This document shows positions 37,401-51,100 of a stretch of DNA of 64,000 nt, one piece after another. Source of the DNA: Aspidiotus rigidus (Eukaryota > Arthropoda > Insecta > Hemiptera > Diaspididae). The stretch covers positions 12,852,001 through 12,916,000 of the forward strand of contig JAVHKY010000011.1 in assembly GCA_035079385.1 (NCBI GenBank). The letters are read 5' to 3'. Below the pieces are notes generated by a model. The model ran no database searches and was not told where the DNA came from. It saw only the letters and a list, made by a program, of their open reading frames with translations. The position numbers and the translations under genes were made by a program. Positions within the stretch are counted from its first letter, which is position 1. Each line of letters starts with the position of its first letter.

Positions 37401-40400
37401 CATCTGATCCTTTAAATTTAAATAATAATATTCACCAAATTAGTTTAAATCCTTCAATTTATTTTTAATGATAGGTTTATTAATATTGTTAAATTTTTTA
37501 GTTATTGTAAAATGGCATTTTTTAGAAAATATTGCAACATACAAGCAATTCAATAATCACATTCTTTGGTTTTGTGCAGAAAGTCTAGATGAATTAGAAT
37601 CAATGGTTGTTCCGTTGTTCAAGAATGTCCCAAACAAGAAGGCCAGGAGAATAATCTACCCTCCAGAATATCACCCTTGGTGGCCGGATCATACCAAGAA
37701 CCTAATTTTTATATTGCCTCTCTTGGATGAGGCGATGATTCTTCGTTTGAATTTTCCCATTTTGGATATTCGTGACCAATATAAAACGGCTGTGAGTGCT
37801 ACGCAGTTATTTTAATTACAAAGGAAGGCAGAGTATGATGCATCAAGTTCAATAACGCGAGAAACCTGCGATATCGGTTTTTTAATTTTTCCAATGAGTA
37901 CGCAAACCTCCTCACTCTTCTTGAATCAAATTTCTGATGTAGGTACATATTTTATGTCTGATGTCTTTACTCTACCCCTTCAATTCTTGGACTCGCGCTC
38001 ATACCACCCTCATGTTTGACTTTGAGGCTTGGAAAAATTACTATTTTTGCTTCCAAGTCTGCGAGTGACGAGAGCTGAGAAAAAATTCAGATCGGGGATT
38101 CGACTAATGCATACCTATATAAATGATGCAAAGTGAAATATAATCACCTTGACCTTCCCAATCCAGAGATTCAAAATGAATTTTGAATTATGAACTAAAC
38201 GTATAGAAGAAGAGGACTCGGTAAAATTTGTATGTATTTGGAACCAGGAGAAATTTTTGAAATATTTTCAAAAAAGTATTACCTCAGAAAAATTGTTTCA
38301 AATGCGCCAGCCTCAAGGTTTTTCCGCTACCATTGCACTTGATGCAATGCCACAAATATTTTTAATTTATAGATCTGTTGATAAAGTATATTTTTCCCTG
38401 CTATTAATGAGTCATACGTAAGCAATATTTCAGTTGTTGCTTCCAAATGGGAAAAAATTAGTGGAAAGATGAAGTAATTCAGAAATATTATCTGTATGTG
38501 ATATTTATCATGCCCTAAAAACCGCACCATTGACTGATAAAATTTCAGTGTCGTATAATTTTTTTTTTTTTTTTGTCAAAGGGAACCTGTTTTTGGGGGC
38601 CTCAAAAAACGGCCGGCCGACAAAGTTCGGAGCTCGAAAATTTTTCAAGTTACGTCCCATCATAAATCATAATATATAGCTTGGAGAGCGTGGCCTGTGA
38701 CGTCGCCGTTTTATGACGTCATAGGTCAGCCTTGTGACGTCACGATCTGATGACGTCATAGATCAGTTTTTTTTTTAAGTTACCCTCCTTTTATATGTAG
38801 CTCAAAAGTCCAAGTCTGTGACGTTACAATGTGATGACGTTATAAGTCAACCTTGTGACGTCACAATCTAAATTTTTTGGATCCCACGTGTTTTCCATCT
38901 CCGATACAAACTCCGCAAAATGGCGTGTAAGTTGCACCCTTCTACATTTTTAGTTGATGATATAACGATTAACAATGTGCACGCATTGATAATACCAAAT
39001 CAACTTTCCTCTTATTTATTTCCATTTCGTTCAATTTCAGTTTTTTTTTTTTTTTCCTGCACTTATATACAAAGTAACAGAATTTTGACTCGACCCTACT
39101 CTGCTTCAAACTATTCCAAATAAATTTTTTTGCTGTAATTGTAAATTAATAGACTCGTCATTTACAACTCAGTGACATTGGATTTTCCATTTCAGTCCGC
39201 ATTTTATTCATTTTAGCGTGAATAACAGTCGGTACCACTAAAATGTTCTAAACTTTATGTTCTAGCCAGAAAAATATCTTCAATATTTATTAGAACAACG
39301 TGGACCTGGTAGCTTATTTTCTACCCTTCAAAAAAGAGAGCTATGTGATACTATGACTGTTCGAACACAGAGCACTGCTGGTTTTGGAATCTTCAATGTA
39401 TCGTTCAACCTTACTGTTGAAGGTGTTAACAATATTGGAATTATTATCAGCTTATTTTTTCAAGTAACACCTGTAGTATCCATTATGTATTATATAATGA
39501 GAAAAGGATGCATTAGAATGAATGATATAAATATCGACATTCCATTCTAGTATATTCTCCTGCTCAATGAAAGAGGCATTAGAAAAGAGTTATACGACGA
39601 ACTTCAACAAATACAGGATTTAAAGTTCAGATATGATCGACTTCAAGATATCCAGCCGTTTGCTTATACAATGGACTTAGCTTCTGACATGCATGTAAAT
39701 TGACAAATAACTTGGCGTTTGACAGTATTAATTTGGATCACACATAAAATGACAATTTAATGAAGCTTTGTTTTCGTTTTCATTTTCTGTTTCAATTACA
39801 GTATTACCCTATTGATGATATTTTGTCTCATGATTATCTTCTAGAGCAGTGGGATCCGTCTCTAATCCAAAAACTGCTAGCTTTTCTCAAACCAGAAAAT
39901 ATGAAGTAAGTTTCTCAACCTAATTTCCGTTCTTTATGTCTATGATACCGGTGATTTTATTTGTAAATAATAGCGCTACAGTTATCAGCAAATCAGCCGT
40001 CCCGTTAACCGATAAAGTAGAACCATACTATCAAGTGGAGTATGGTATTGAAAAAGTATCGGATGAATTCATGAAGGTTTGTAAGCAGTTAAATAGCTGT
40101 ATTTGAGTATATCTGTGCTTTAAAGATGTCGCAACTTTGTCATAGAGGTGGAAGCCTGTGGTTGTAAAGCCTGAATTTCATCTCCCACTGCCAAATGAAT
40201 TTATCCCGAGGAATTTTGACCTGTATAAGGTTGACAAAAAAGTATGTTCAAGCGTATCTATAGTTTTATGGTTTTAAAGCGATTCATTCATAGGTAATTA
40301 TTTTTTAATTCATTGTTTTTTTCAAGGAGGGAGAAGAACCATATGTGTTGTATAAATCATCAATATCAGAAATTTGGTTCAAACCTGACGACAGATTCAA

Positions 40401-43400
40401 TTTGCCAAAACTCACCCTGGAGTTTGAACTTTTTAGGTAATTTGCAATTTACATAATTATACTTAGTTTCACCATTGAAAAAATGGCGGGGGCTAACATA
40501 TATCGTCCAGAGACACGTAGTGTACCATTTTGCGTACTGCACTTTGATTTAATGTACCTATCGATTATATGGATTCATGATAACATCATAATAACGTCCC
40601 CCTCCATCAGTATTTCTTTGCTTACTTAGAGCCTAGTATGTTTGGCTAACTAGCTTACGGACTCACTCGCTTGTACAAAGGAGTACTAGAGGCCTATTAT
40701 ACTCTTTGTTAGGCCTAGTATAATGAAGACTAAAGGTCGAGTGTAATGAAGGCTGAAGGTCTAAATTTTCCCTAAAGTAGGCCAAGGTCATTGATGACGT
40801 CATCAAGCGAGACATAACCGTGACGGTTTTTTTCCAGAGTAGTCCCAATCTTAAGAGCATAAAAAATGCTAAAAAATATATTATACCTATCAAAAATAAG
40901 ATAATACCAGAAAAACGCGAAAATTTTCAAATTCTCATACTATTAGAATAACAATTTTTAATTGCAGTAGACGGACTCATTTCAATGCATTTCAACGTAT
41001 CCTCTGGCATATGATTTTCGATCTTCTACTAACTCCTTTACTGAAAGAATACTTATACTCTGCCCATTCAGTTGGATTTAAATTGGAAATGAAAGTAGAC
41101 CATTACAAAATTATGGTTTGTATAATATAGGTATCACAGTATAATAAACTACGTATCATACCAAAATACGCACCTCAACACACTGTTATGTTTTATTGAT
41201 CGAAATGCTTGAAATTTTAATTTAGGTGAAGTTGTACGGTTTTCGTGATACTATGCCGAAATTGTTAAAGAAACTACTTTCAATAACCACAAATCTGATG
41301 AGCACCATAGATGAAGAAAATTTTAATGCCTTACAGCAACAGGTGACTTTTACAAAATCGGCTTCTCATCCGCGAGCTCGAAATATTATGTGTTTTAAAT
41401 CATCTTCTTTTTAGTACATTGATCAATTCAATAGAGGAGTGAGTAGAAATCCGCTTCTTCAAGGAAAATGGTATCTTGAGCAGTTACAATTTAGTGGAAG
41501 GTGGAGCGTACAAAATGATTTGAATGCCGCTAAAAGTGAGTTCGAACATTTCTTAGTTTTATTGCGCATCATTATTCACATTCAATGGCGTAAAAGGGGG
41601 CTGGGGTCGTGAATGCCCCTGAGAAAAAGAAATTCCTGTCTTCTCGCGTGTCCATCAATAGCTGATTTCTTTTTGCATGTTTTGGATATCTCTCAACCTC
41701 TTAAAGATTGAAACCCTTGTATGCCGGTGCTGATTTTTGATTTTAACATTTCCAGCTTTGCAATATGGACTTTTGAGAAAATTTTTATCAAAAGTATTCC
41801 ACCGTATTTTCATTCGAGGTTTAGTGCATGGAAATTGTACCCAACAAGTTAAGTTGATATCTATTAAAATTATAGCAAATTTGTATCTTTGTAGCGTTTT
41901 CAAAAATTTGATATCATCTTATGTTGAATATTATTCTTCAGGAAGCTATGGAGCTTGTGAATATCTTTGAAGAATCATTCCACACAAGCCGTGGCATGTT
42001 ACCCTCTGAAGTATTACAACCCCGTATTGTAGAGCTTGCAAACGGTCAGTTGAATGAATTTTACATTTTGATCTTGATGATTCATGTTCAAAAACAGAAG
42101 AGCTTGAGTTGTAAAAATTGTAACAGCTTTCGGAGTTGATATTTTTCATTATTTCAAATGATATATATGAAGTGTCATTTTTTACCTTAGAATTTACTTA
42201 ATTGTCAAACAGTCTGTCACAGCGGGCAAGAGTACCCGTTCTAGTATTTACAAATTTATTTGAAAAACACATCAGATAGCAAAGATTAGGTATTAAAGTA
42301 AATAAAGGAGAAAAAATCTATGAATGGAAGTTATAATCAAAATTCTTAATTCACTGAAGTTCTTAAACGTTTCGTTACCCCAAGAAATTTTTTATTTGAA
42401 TACATTCTTAGTAACACATGATTTTTGCTTTTTGTGTTTTTCTTATGTGAGTTTAGAGGTTTGTAAACTCTATGATCAATACTGATTTGCAGCAATGACG
42501 TCACTCAGAAATTTGTCTATTTTACTATTATCCACTATTATTAGCTTATTATTATATATTTTTCATTTGTTTTATTTATTTATTCTTTTACAAGATTTAG
42601 TCAACATTAGCAACAAAACTTGCAGACAAAAAAAAAAAAAAATATATGTCTATTGAAGATGAATTTTTTTTTTTTGTCATTCATTGGTAGTTAAATAATA
42701 TTCTAATTGATAATTCATCATGTGGATTCTATTTTTAAATTAGAACTAGTTATGGTAAATTTTCTTGGTACCTACAATGATTTTCCATTTAATTTTAATT
42801 TTCTGTTTATCCAGATTCTCACTTTGTATATCAAGCTTTAACTCACTTGGATAATTTTTACGGCTACTCTGTCTATTACCAGTTGCACACAGGCTCATCA
42901 GATTATCATAACAATGTTGCGTATTCTATGTTTTCCGAAACTATTCTTGAGCCATGTCAGGCGATTCAACGTGACAAAATGCATGCAAGTTTTTCATTTA
43001 AATTCTATTTAGTTTTAGTGGCTCTAGTTTTATTGGGTCTTATTCAACGCGCGCAAATGCTGCTCATTTTCTAACCATCAGAAAAAAAAATGGGTCTTAT
43101 TTGGCTAGTACCAGCTTATTTTGCTGACAGAAAAGGCCTCAGCGTTCAAGACTATCTAGAAATAGCTTAAAATTCGATATTTCTTTTCTTCCTTGTGAAA
43201 TTTTTATATGAGTTTTCAATTTGCCTGCAAAAAACTATAGGTATGACTATACTTTATAGACTTCAAGTACATCATGCCAACTCTCACACGTGTATGGTGT
43301 TCGCGGGTTTATTATCTTGATGATGTCAATGTCAATGACAAAAACTATGGATTTAGCAGTGGAAAAACTCTTGCGTAGTATATCGGTGTGTTGAATGAAG

Positions 43401-44318
43401 GTTTGAATCCAGGTACTTCTTGGCTCCTCCGTTCTTATACGCTCATTTTCTTTTTGATTATTGTCAGAGAATGTTGGCTGATGAAACTGACGCTAATTTT
43501 GAAATGCTAAAAAAAAAGGTGGAGGCAAAATATTACGCTCAACCAAAACATTTGGATGAAATATCAGATCGATATTGGTACGAAATCCACAATCGATTTT
43601 ATATTTTTAACAGGATAGAGAAGGAGCTCAAAGTTTTACGGTCTTTCAAAAAAGAGGACTTGATCAAATTTTTTGAGGTAAGTAGGTATATTTATAGATG
43701 GCTACATGTATTCTATCCGAGATTAACCTTATCGAATCTTTCTGAAAAGGTGACACCTATTCCTTCTAAAATTTCTAACGCGCTTCTTATTTTAGGAAAT
43801 GTTTGGCTCGTCATCTCCTGGACGACGGCGACGCAAGATGGCTGTGCATTTATTTCCCACCAACAAGAGAAAAGAGAATTCAGGATTGTTGGGCAACTGG
43901 CCAACTGGAGTAAGAAATAGAATTATTTCTTCTAGGTTTCTTTGCAGACTCATAAAGAGGTTCTTCATGAAAGAAATTCAGTAGCCTGCCTACTGTCTTT
44001 CAACAAATTTTTCATCTTTCCTATTCTTGAAGGTAGACGTGCGTATCATGTTCAACGGTTTCCTTGTGGATACGATCCGTATGAATTAGAATATAAGGAC
44101 CCAGGGACATAGGTAAGCCTAATTGTTACGTTCCTGTGTCCTTATATTCTAATTGAAGTGCTTATCAAGTGTTGTTGCAGAAATTAGGTTCTCACAGAAA
44201 TGAAATAGATTTGTGGGCACTTAATGAGTTGGTTGATATTTTTCAGGCCAATAAATTGGAATATCAATCTACATTTCACGATGGTATGAATTTATTGCCG
44301 CTGAATTTTGACCATTAA
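34359..44318 (+). CDS. gene B: secreted IDE-like pseudoprotease (M16A), complete, 22 exons
   Basis: Exons: 34359-34411, 34635-34807, 35333-35543, 35622-35803, 35872-36030, 37580-37791, 39266-39463, 39551-39694, 39802-39905, 39974-40076, 40146-40241, 40327-40436, 40968-41115, 41226-41342, 41415-41535, 41756-41847, 41942-42044, 42815-42984, 43260-43385, 43468-43677, 43796-43909, 44247-44318. They splice in frame to 1005 residues. It is the closest relative of gene A (GVPGLAHLVVSMVP against GVPGISHLVITMVP). Zinc motif HxxEH is HLVVS (89-93): first His kept, Glu and second His lost. The third ligand is Gln175. GPGSL is kept at 343-347. The leader is MFLYIINIVFFWSMNEC. Exon 18 uses a GC donor (GCAAGT at 42985). 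The exon 5-6 intron holds a mitochondrial cytochrome b fragment and the 6-7 intron a TGACGTCA-rich repeat. No in-frame stop was found, so the gene appears maintained. Confidence 0.87.
37266..37505 (+). pseudogene. nuclear mitochondrial insertion (NUMT): cytochrome b fragment
   Basis: In the gene B intron between exons 5 and 6 the base composition becomes extremely AT-rich, and the plus strand reads as cytochrome b from about 37289: INRFYSIYFISVIMILIF, then PFIHLIILHN, KSSDPLNLNNNIHQI and SLNPSIYF (compare the usual NRF..HF...PF, IHLLFLH..GS.NP, and HPYF regions). After a break at 37465-37475 it resumes as MIGLLILLNFLVIV. The AT bias fits an insect mitochondrion. The first 30 bases (ATTTAAATTTAAAGGATTAG, then ATGATTT) are an inverted near-copy of bases 37396-37423. 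Stops and frame breaks show it is a non-functional nuclear copy. Confidence 0.75.
38580..38880 (-). repeat. TGACGTCA-rich repeat, inverted copy in intron 6 of gene B
   Basis: Read on the minus strand this follows the order of 6900-7115: TGACGTCA cluster, CTCC.AGCTATATATTATG, ACTTGAAAAATTTTCGAGC, GGCCGGC, then AAAACAGGTTCCCT at 38580-38594. Five TGACGTCA or TGACGTTA/TGACGTCG variants lie between 38698 and 38865. Confidence 0.65.
44083..44156. repeat. short inverted repeat in the last intron of gene B
   Basis: AATTAGAATATAAGGAC near 44085-44101 is matched by GTCCTTATATTCTAATT near 44138-44154, able to form a stem of 17 pairs in the intron between exons 21 and 22. No terminator or RNA family is recognised. 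Confidence 0.5.
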
Positions 44319-45096
44319 TCATCAATTCAGAGATGTCTATTAAATCAAGAAGGAATATATATTACATCATTGATAATTTACAGCGACACCTTCATAAAAT
44401 TAGCTTGTATTAAATATTTTCTACGTAAAGCATTTCATATTCCAACTCCTGTCTATGTGCCTACTTAAAGAAATAGGAAGAAACAAATTAGCAAAATGTT
44501 GACTACCTTTTTCTTTACTCACAAATATAGATACTAACTTATAAATGTCTTGTAACTTTTGAGGAGCCTGAATTTCTTTAATGACTAAAAACCTGAAAGT
44601 ACTGCTTGTTGTTCAAATGTGTCTACCTTTGATCTAGGTACAACACAGATTTTCAAGGACTCTAATTAGCAAGAATCTTACCCAGAAACATGGGCTTGTT
44701 TGGTAGGAAGGTGTAGAATACAGGTGATCTTCTCCCAAGATTTCAAGTTCTTTATAGGTGATACAATGAGTGCGAATGTTGTATGAAGATTCATGATAAA
44801 GTTTCCACGCATTGATCAGAAACCATAGGTATCTGTTTATACTGTATTTAGACAAGTGTTTGATTGAGGACTCTGAAACAAAAAAATAAAACAAATGAGG
44901 AGTGAAGAAAAAACATAGGGTTAAATTATAATGAAATTGTGAGAAAATTTCAATGATGGAAGATCATAGGTAGGTATTTACTTTTGGATGAACTTATATC
45001 ACTGAAGTTTCCTTACCTTATACCGGTATTTGATTGCAAAAGACTATTTGTAGAAACTCATCAGAGAAAATATGATTGAAATGTTACAAATTTGAA
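44319..45096. other. spacer between genes B and C, nothing recognised
   Basis: About 780 bp without coding sequence. It must contain the 3' UTR of B and the promoter of C. An AATAAA lies at 44885, rather far from the stop of B. Confidence 0.5.
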
Positions 45097-45164
45097 ATGT
45101 TCAAACAAGAAATTGTCGTTATCATCATCATGAGCTTTTGGATAGCAAATTTTGAAGGTTTGAT
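45097..45164 (+). CDS. gene C exon 1: signal-peptide exon
   Basis: Twenty-two codons plus two bases from ATG 45097 to a GTAAGT donor at 45165; basic residue early (MFKQE), hydrophobic core IVVIIIMSFWIA, and the same splice phase as the other three first exons. Confidence 0.7.
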
Positions 45165-48100
45165 GTAAGTGACACACAATGACCAATGATCTACAATTAT
45201 TAGTAAACTTTATACTTAGATCCTATGGTTTGACAGGAAGGGGGTTGATACTCACTGAAGACTTAATTATGCTGGATGAAATTAATCTTAAAGTTGAATA
45301 TTCCACAGGGCAAAAAAGGAAAACGTAGTGATCGAAAGATTTGAAGAAGTGATCAAATCTCCTAAAGACAGACGAGTATACAGAAGTTTGAAACTGAGCA
45401 ATGAATTGAAAATATTACTCATCAGTGATCCTTTGACAGACAAGTCTGCAGCGTCCATGAGCATTGGTGTGGGTAAGTACCTGAACTAGAATTTATAATA
45501 TGCTGCAACAGTCGTGACAAGATTTCAGAAGGAGGATGTGGGCAAAATCAATTTTGTTCTTATTGTTTTTATTTTACTAGCTCTTAACTGCACTTGGATT
45601 ATGAGCATAATGGGGTCCTTGGCGAGAGTTATTTTGATGGATGGTGAAATTTGGTGGGTGTGGTGGAGAGGAGCTGGAGAAGGGTATGCGAAACATTGGG
45701 TGACTGTGAGAGGGGAGTCGAAGCTACAATGTTCGGATACGAGCAGGAACAGCTTGGGAAGAAAGAGAATGTGTGTGAGTCGGTGGGACCAATTGGGAGA
45801 CGTGTAAGGTAGATTTCGTGACGGTGGGACTCTTGGTGCGATGAATCCCACGCGGTTGGTAATGGTTTTAATTAGGCAAGTTTGTTTGATGAGATTTGAT
45901 TTTACCAAAGTGTGATCCATTCATCCGTAATTTTGAAGTGGATGGTGTGGGTGAAATGAAGTATAGCGGCTAAGGCGACTTTTTCATTGCCTTGGATCAT
46001 CATAGGTGGGGACACATATGAAAGTTATGTCGTAATGAATTCATGACAGGGTTATGAGGAGAGAACGGCGTCACTCCAATATGGAGGGGTGAGGTGTGGG
46101 GAAGAGAAAATATTAGCCGTTAGCAATTCCAATTTCAATGGCCAATGGCTAATGTGATTTTATTAGCTAGCTAACGGCTAGCTAATTATCATCACTGAAC
46201 AGCTATCCTGTTACAAAATTACGTGATTCTTAGATACTTTTCAACGCTGAACACAAATCCGTTGTCCGTTTTTTGCTAGCACGTCACAATTCTTAGTAAT
46301 CACGATAAATATTCACGTAATCATAACAAATATTCTCGTCTACTTGCCGCGCGCTGTCGCGGAACGTAACGAACGTTTTCGATATAGCGACGCTGCTATC
46401 GTCGATGTGTTTCGCGACGACGCGCGGCAAGTAAACGAGAACTTTAATCGTGATTACTAAAAAATTTGACGTGCTAGCAAGAAACGGACAACGGATTCGT
46501 GTTCAGCGTTGAAAAGTATATATGAATCACGTAATAAAAGCATTGTAACAGGATAGCTGTTCGGTAGTGTTATGGATGAATTGGCTTAGCTAAGTAGCCC
46601 TGGTTGTAAGACAGACGTGAGGAAACCAGAAGTTGAGTGAAGTCGACAAAAATGTAGAGGCGGATAACTTGATTAGACGGCTACACTTGGGGAGGGGCTA
46701 ATGCAAAAAGCAACGTGCAAATGAGAATCACAAAATTTTAAGCTGTGTCTAGAAACTAGAGATGTGATGAGATTTCGAGTCCATTTATAGGTGATCCATA
46801 ATCTAGGATAGGTCGTCATAAAGTATGGTAGAGGGGAAATAGAACTTTACGTTTGCAACAGGTGGAAGGGCGGGGTAGGTATTTTAAGACGTTTAAGGCT
46901 CTGAGGTTTTTGGTTTTAATTTCTGTAATATGCGGTGGCCATAAGTGTTTGAAGTGAAAGTGGAGGCCGAAGACTTTTACTGTGTCATTAACTGCGCAAG
47001 GGGTGGAGTTGAGGAGGAGTGCAGGAAATTTAGTTTTGCTCGTTTTTTGTCGCAAATCACGATATACAGGACTTGGCAGAGAATATTCGCAGTCCGCGAG
47101 ATAATAGCCAGTTAGCAATGGACAAGATGGAATTTTGTAGAATTCTGTGTGCACGAAGTTGATTATTTGTTTGTATATGGCTGCTCAGGTCTTTGACATA
47201 TAAAACTTGTTTAACGGGGAAAACGATATTATTTAGGATGGAATTTATTGCGATTATGAGAAGTGCTCCACTGAGGAATGACCCTTGTGGGACTCCATTA
47301 GAATGGATGTGAACGGAAGAAAGTTGGTTCGCTACTCTTACTTGAAACTTGAAAATGTTTAAATCTTACTTAGTCTGGCTCGAAGTCACACTACCCCACA
47401 CAATCATAGGATATTATTATTATCTATTATTTCAGTAATGCTACATCTAACTTTCTCTACAGGTTCCTTAAACGACACTCGAGGAGTACCTGGTTTATCA
47501 AACCTTGTCATGCATTTAACAATGATGGGTAGTAAACTTTGCATGGATTGTAATTCCGAGTTTGAAAAATTTGTTAACGCTCGAGATGGTCATCTAAAAC
47601 TAACGTCGCAGTTAGCGTCTCAAAGTTTTAGTTTTGATGTTAATCCGGAAAGTTTGGCTAAAACTTTGAAAGAGTAAGTAATATACCGCACTTCTTTTAA
47701 CAACTACAGCGTGTCTACCGCCCTACTAAACCTACTTAAAATAGGTCCAACAAGTTCAATAATACCTATCAATTCTGACCCATTGAATATTGAGATTCCG
47801 TACAGATAGATAAATTGTTGTCAAAATTACTCATGTGAAAGTTTTTGAGAAAATTCCTGCAGCCTATTTCTAAATTATAATTTTCAGTATATTTTTGGAA
47901 GTCGAAAGAAAGTTTGATACGTTTAATTTTCAAATTTTGTAGACACCCTGTGCGAGCAAAATAAAAATATAATTTTCTGTGAACCTTTTGACTTGGTAAG
48001 TCGGTAGTTTTCACATTTGCAGATTTGCAAAAACTTTCCTAGAACTATTTGAGTCTCAGTCCCTGCCAGAAGAAGTATTGGATAGCGGTGTTCGGTTGTT

Positions 48101-51100
48101 GCATGAAAGATATCTACGTCACGCAAAAGAAGATATTTACCGGATAGCAGAAGTAGAAAGAATATTAAGTAAACAAAATCATCCATTCAACCATTTCCAC
48201 GGTGGTAAGCTCATCATGCAGAATAGTATCATTTTGATGGAAAAAACAATCTTCTGTGTATCTTTTTTTTTTTTTTGTAGGAAATGAATACACCTTGTAT
48301 GAGCATACAAGGGAGTTTCTTGAGAATACAAAAATGAAGCGAGAATCGCTAATTAAAAAAGTAGAGCAATTTCAATCTTTTTGGTACTCATCAAACATTA
48401 TGAAGCTGGTTGTACTAGGAGCAGGTACGTATCTGGGTACATAATCAGAGATATGTGTATTCATATTGGCTACTGTCTGCCTGATTGTTCTTCAAATACT
48501 TTTCATGAGAATAAGATAAGATAGAAACATTCTTCAAAACGTAGAAAACTGTAAAAAAATGGACACAAAATATATTACTTTGACCTACTTTTCAAAGTTG
48601 GGTACCTCCTACATAAATTAAATACCAACAAATTGTTAATAGTCCAGGAAAATATAAGACTTCATTCTGGACATAAATTGGATCAAAGATTTTTTTGATG
48701 GAATATCTCTAAAATGGCTCCCTAATAAACATACTGAAAGCCCACAGTGATTCCGGTGGAGCTTCGCTCCCCAGGGGGTTTCAAATGGATGCTTAAATTT
48801 TGCATTTGTTCAACTTTTTTGTTTTCCTTTTCAATTTATTTCAACCAGACTCCCTCTTCATGTTTTATCTTTTTGGACCATAAATTTGACTAGTACTCTA
48901 TTATCTGCTCTTTTGTTGGGATTCCTCCACTCTCATCTAGCTTCTTACTATTTAGGTTTCTGTAAAAAGTTTTTTCGTTTGCTGTAAATTGATTATTATC
49001 ATTTTTTCTCTTGTAGTTTTTCTTATATGTCTGCAACTTGGCGTCCATCTTGACTAATTTCTGTTTTATTGTATCTCGAACTTCTATCGTTTTTTTGTTT
49101 GCTGGCTCGTGTTTACTGCGGAGTGAATATTTTCTCTTTGTTTGAAACGGTTATTAGAAGAATAATGAGTTCACTCGCCGATGCTTACACCTCAATTCAC
49201 CGTGCAAAGTAAAGATATACATAATATGCGAACTTCAGCGCGCTCTGGCGGCGTTATTTTCAACTACACAAAAATCTTACAAGATACCTTTTTTATGTAA
49301 AATTTGATAAGGAACAACTTTTGTCTCGAGAATTTTTCTCTAAAATGTTTTTTTGTACGAGTTTTTTGCAAGGAATTGAATTTTGAGGTATTTGAAGCCC
49401 CATGAGGGGGGGGGGGCGAAGCTCCACCGGATTCACTATGGACTTTTAGTATGTTCATTACGGAGCCATTTCAGAGATATTCCATCAAAAAAATCTTTGA
49501 TCCAATTTATGTCCACAATCCATCATTTTTTGGCCTTATTTTCCTAGACTATAATGAGAGCTAGAAGAAATGAGGCACACTTAGGTGTATAAAATGTAAA
49601 TAAAATAGGCTCAAAATCAAACTTCTATTTATGGAACGTGAAGAATTTGGAAATTTCGATAATAAACTCTAGATAGAATAATCATGTATGATTTTTTTCC
49701 CCTACCTAGAAAACTTGGATAAATTGGAAGAGATGGTTGTACCATTATTCAAAGATATAAAAGATAAGAACGCGCCGGTGAGTCCGATTGTTTACTCTTA
49801 CGACCAACGTCCTTGGGGAACTGAACAGATGAAAAAAAAATTGAAAATAGTATCTGTGTCGAGTAAAACGTCACGTTTGCGAGTCTATTTTCCTGTTCCT
49901 GATATTCATCAACAATATGAAACATCGGTGAGTATCGTGAGCGTATTTATTTCTGTACAAAATATGTGCTCCGTGATGAGACTTTGCTGGAATTAATATT
50001 ACAGCCAGAAGAGTACTTTGGTTATTTGCTAGCTCACCGTGGGCCAGGCAGCTTATCTTCAGTGCTGCGAAGGAAAAATTTGTGCATGAACCTCTTAATT
50101 GTGGCAGATTTTACGGTTGGCATTGGAGTATATTGTATGACCTGTGATCTTACAAATGATGGTCTGGAAAACGTTGAGGAAATCATTGATCTCGTATTCC
50201 AGGTTAAATAAAGTGTAGATATTATGAACTTAGTAGATTTAATAAAATCTTCAACGTGAAGGCCCAATTTCAAACTAAGTTGAAGGAAAACTTTAGATAG
50301 TGGCTGTGTGGTAGAGTATGAAATAATTGACCAAGTGCCAAAACACAAAACGCGTTTTAAAACCACGCTTCTCTTTTCACGTTTTCAAGTAAGTTGTCTT
50401 TGTATTCATTCTGATATCGTATCATATGCACGTTGTCTGCACGTCACCCTTAAGTTGATAGAACTTGAACAACATCATAGAATAGCCAAAATGACGATTT
50501 TATTGATAATTTGTAGCATTTTTGTCGAGAATTCAGTCTGTCCACAGTACCCAGAGTTCAAAAAAAAAAAAATTCTTTCTTTTATTTCTGACTAAATTTT
50601 GTAAAAAGTTGGCGAAGAAACCGAATTTTCGATTTTTGGCGCCAAAGTACCTACCTGTTCATAGTCCACCTCCACTGTCTTGTCTTTTTCATTTAAGAAA
50701 GGAGCTAGCGCTTTTGACCAAAGATAACAGTGGCGGTCGATCGTAAACATACACGGAGAGTGAATAATCAAAGTTTCCTTTCAATTTAATTTTATGGATC
50801 AATGATACCAATCAATTTAAAAATATTTGAGTAAGCGAAATAAAGAAGTGGAATTGAACTTATTGATGCTTTCTTTTTTCCAGTATATTCGCCTGATTAA
50901 GAGGAGAGGCGTTTGTAAGGAAATGTACGAAGAATTCCGAATAATAAAAGAAGTATTATTTCAGAACTTCCGTCCTGAAGATGTGCTTCAACCTTTAGAT
51001 TATGTGACTGAGATTGCTATTGACATGCAGGTAAATTGATCTACTTTCTCAAGCATATTTGAGAGAATCACAGTTGATTATATAACTTGGGATATTATTT

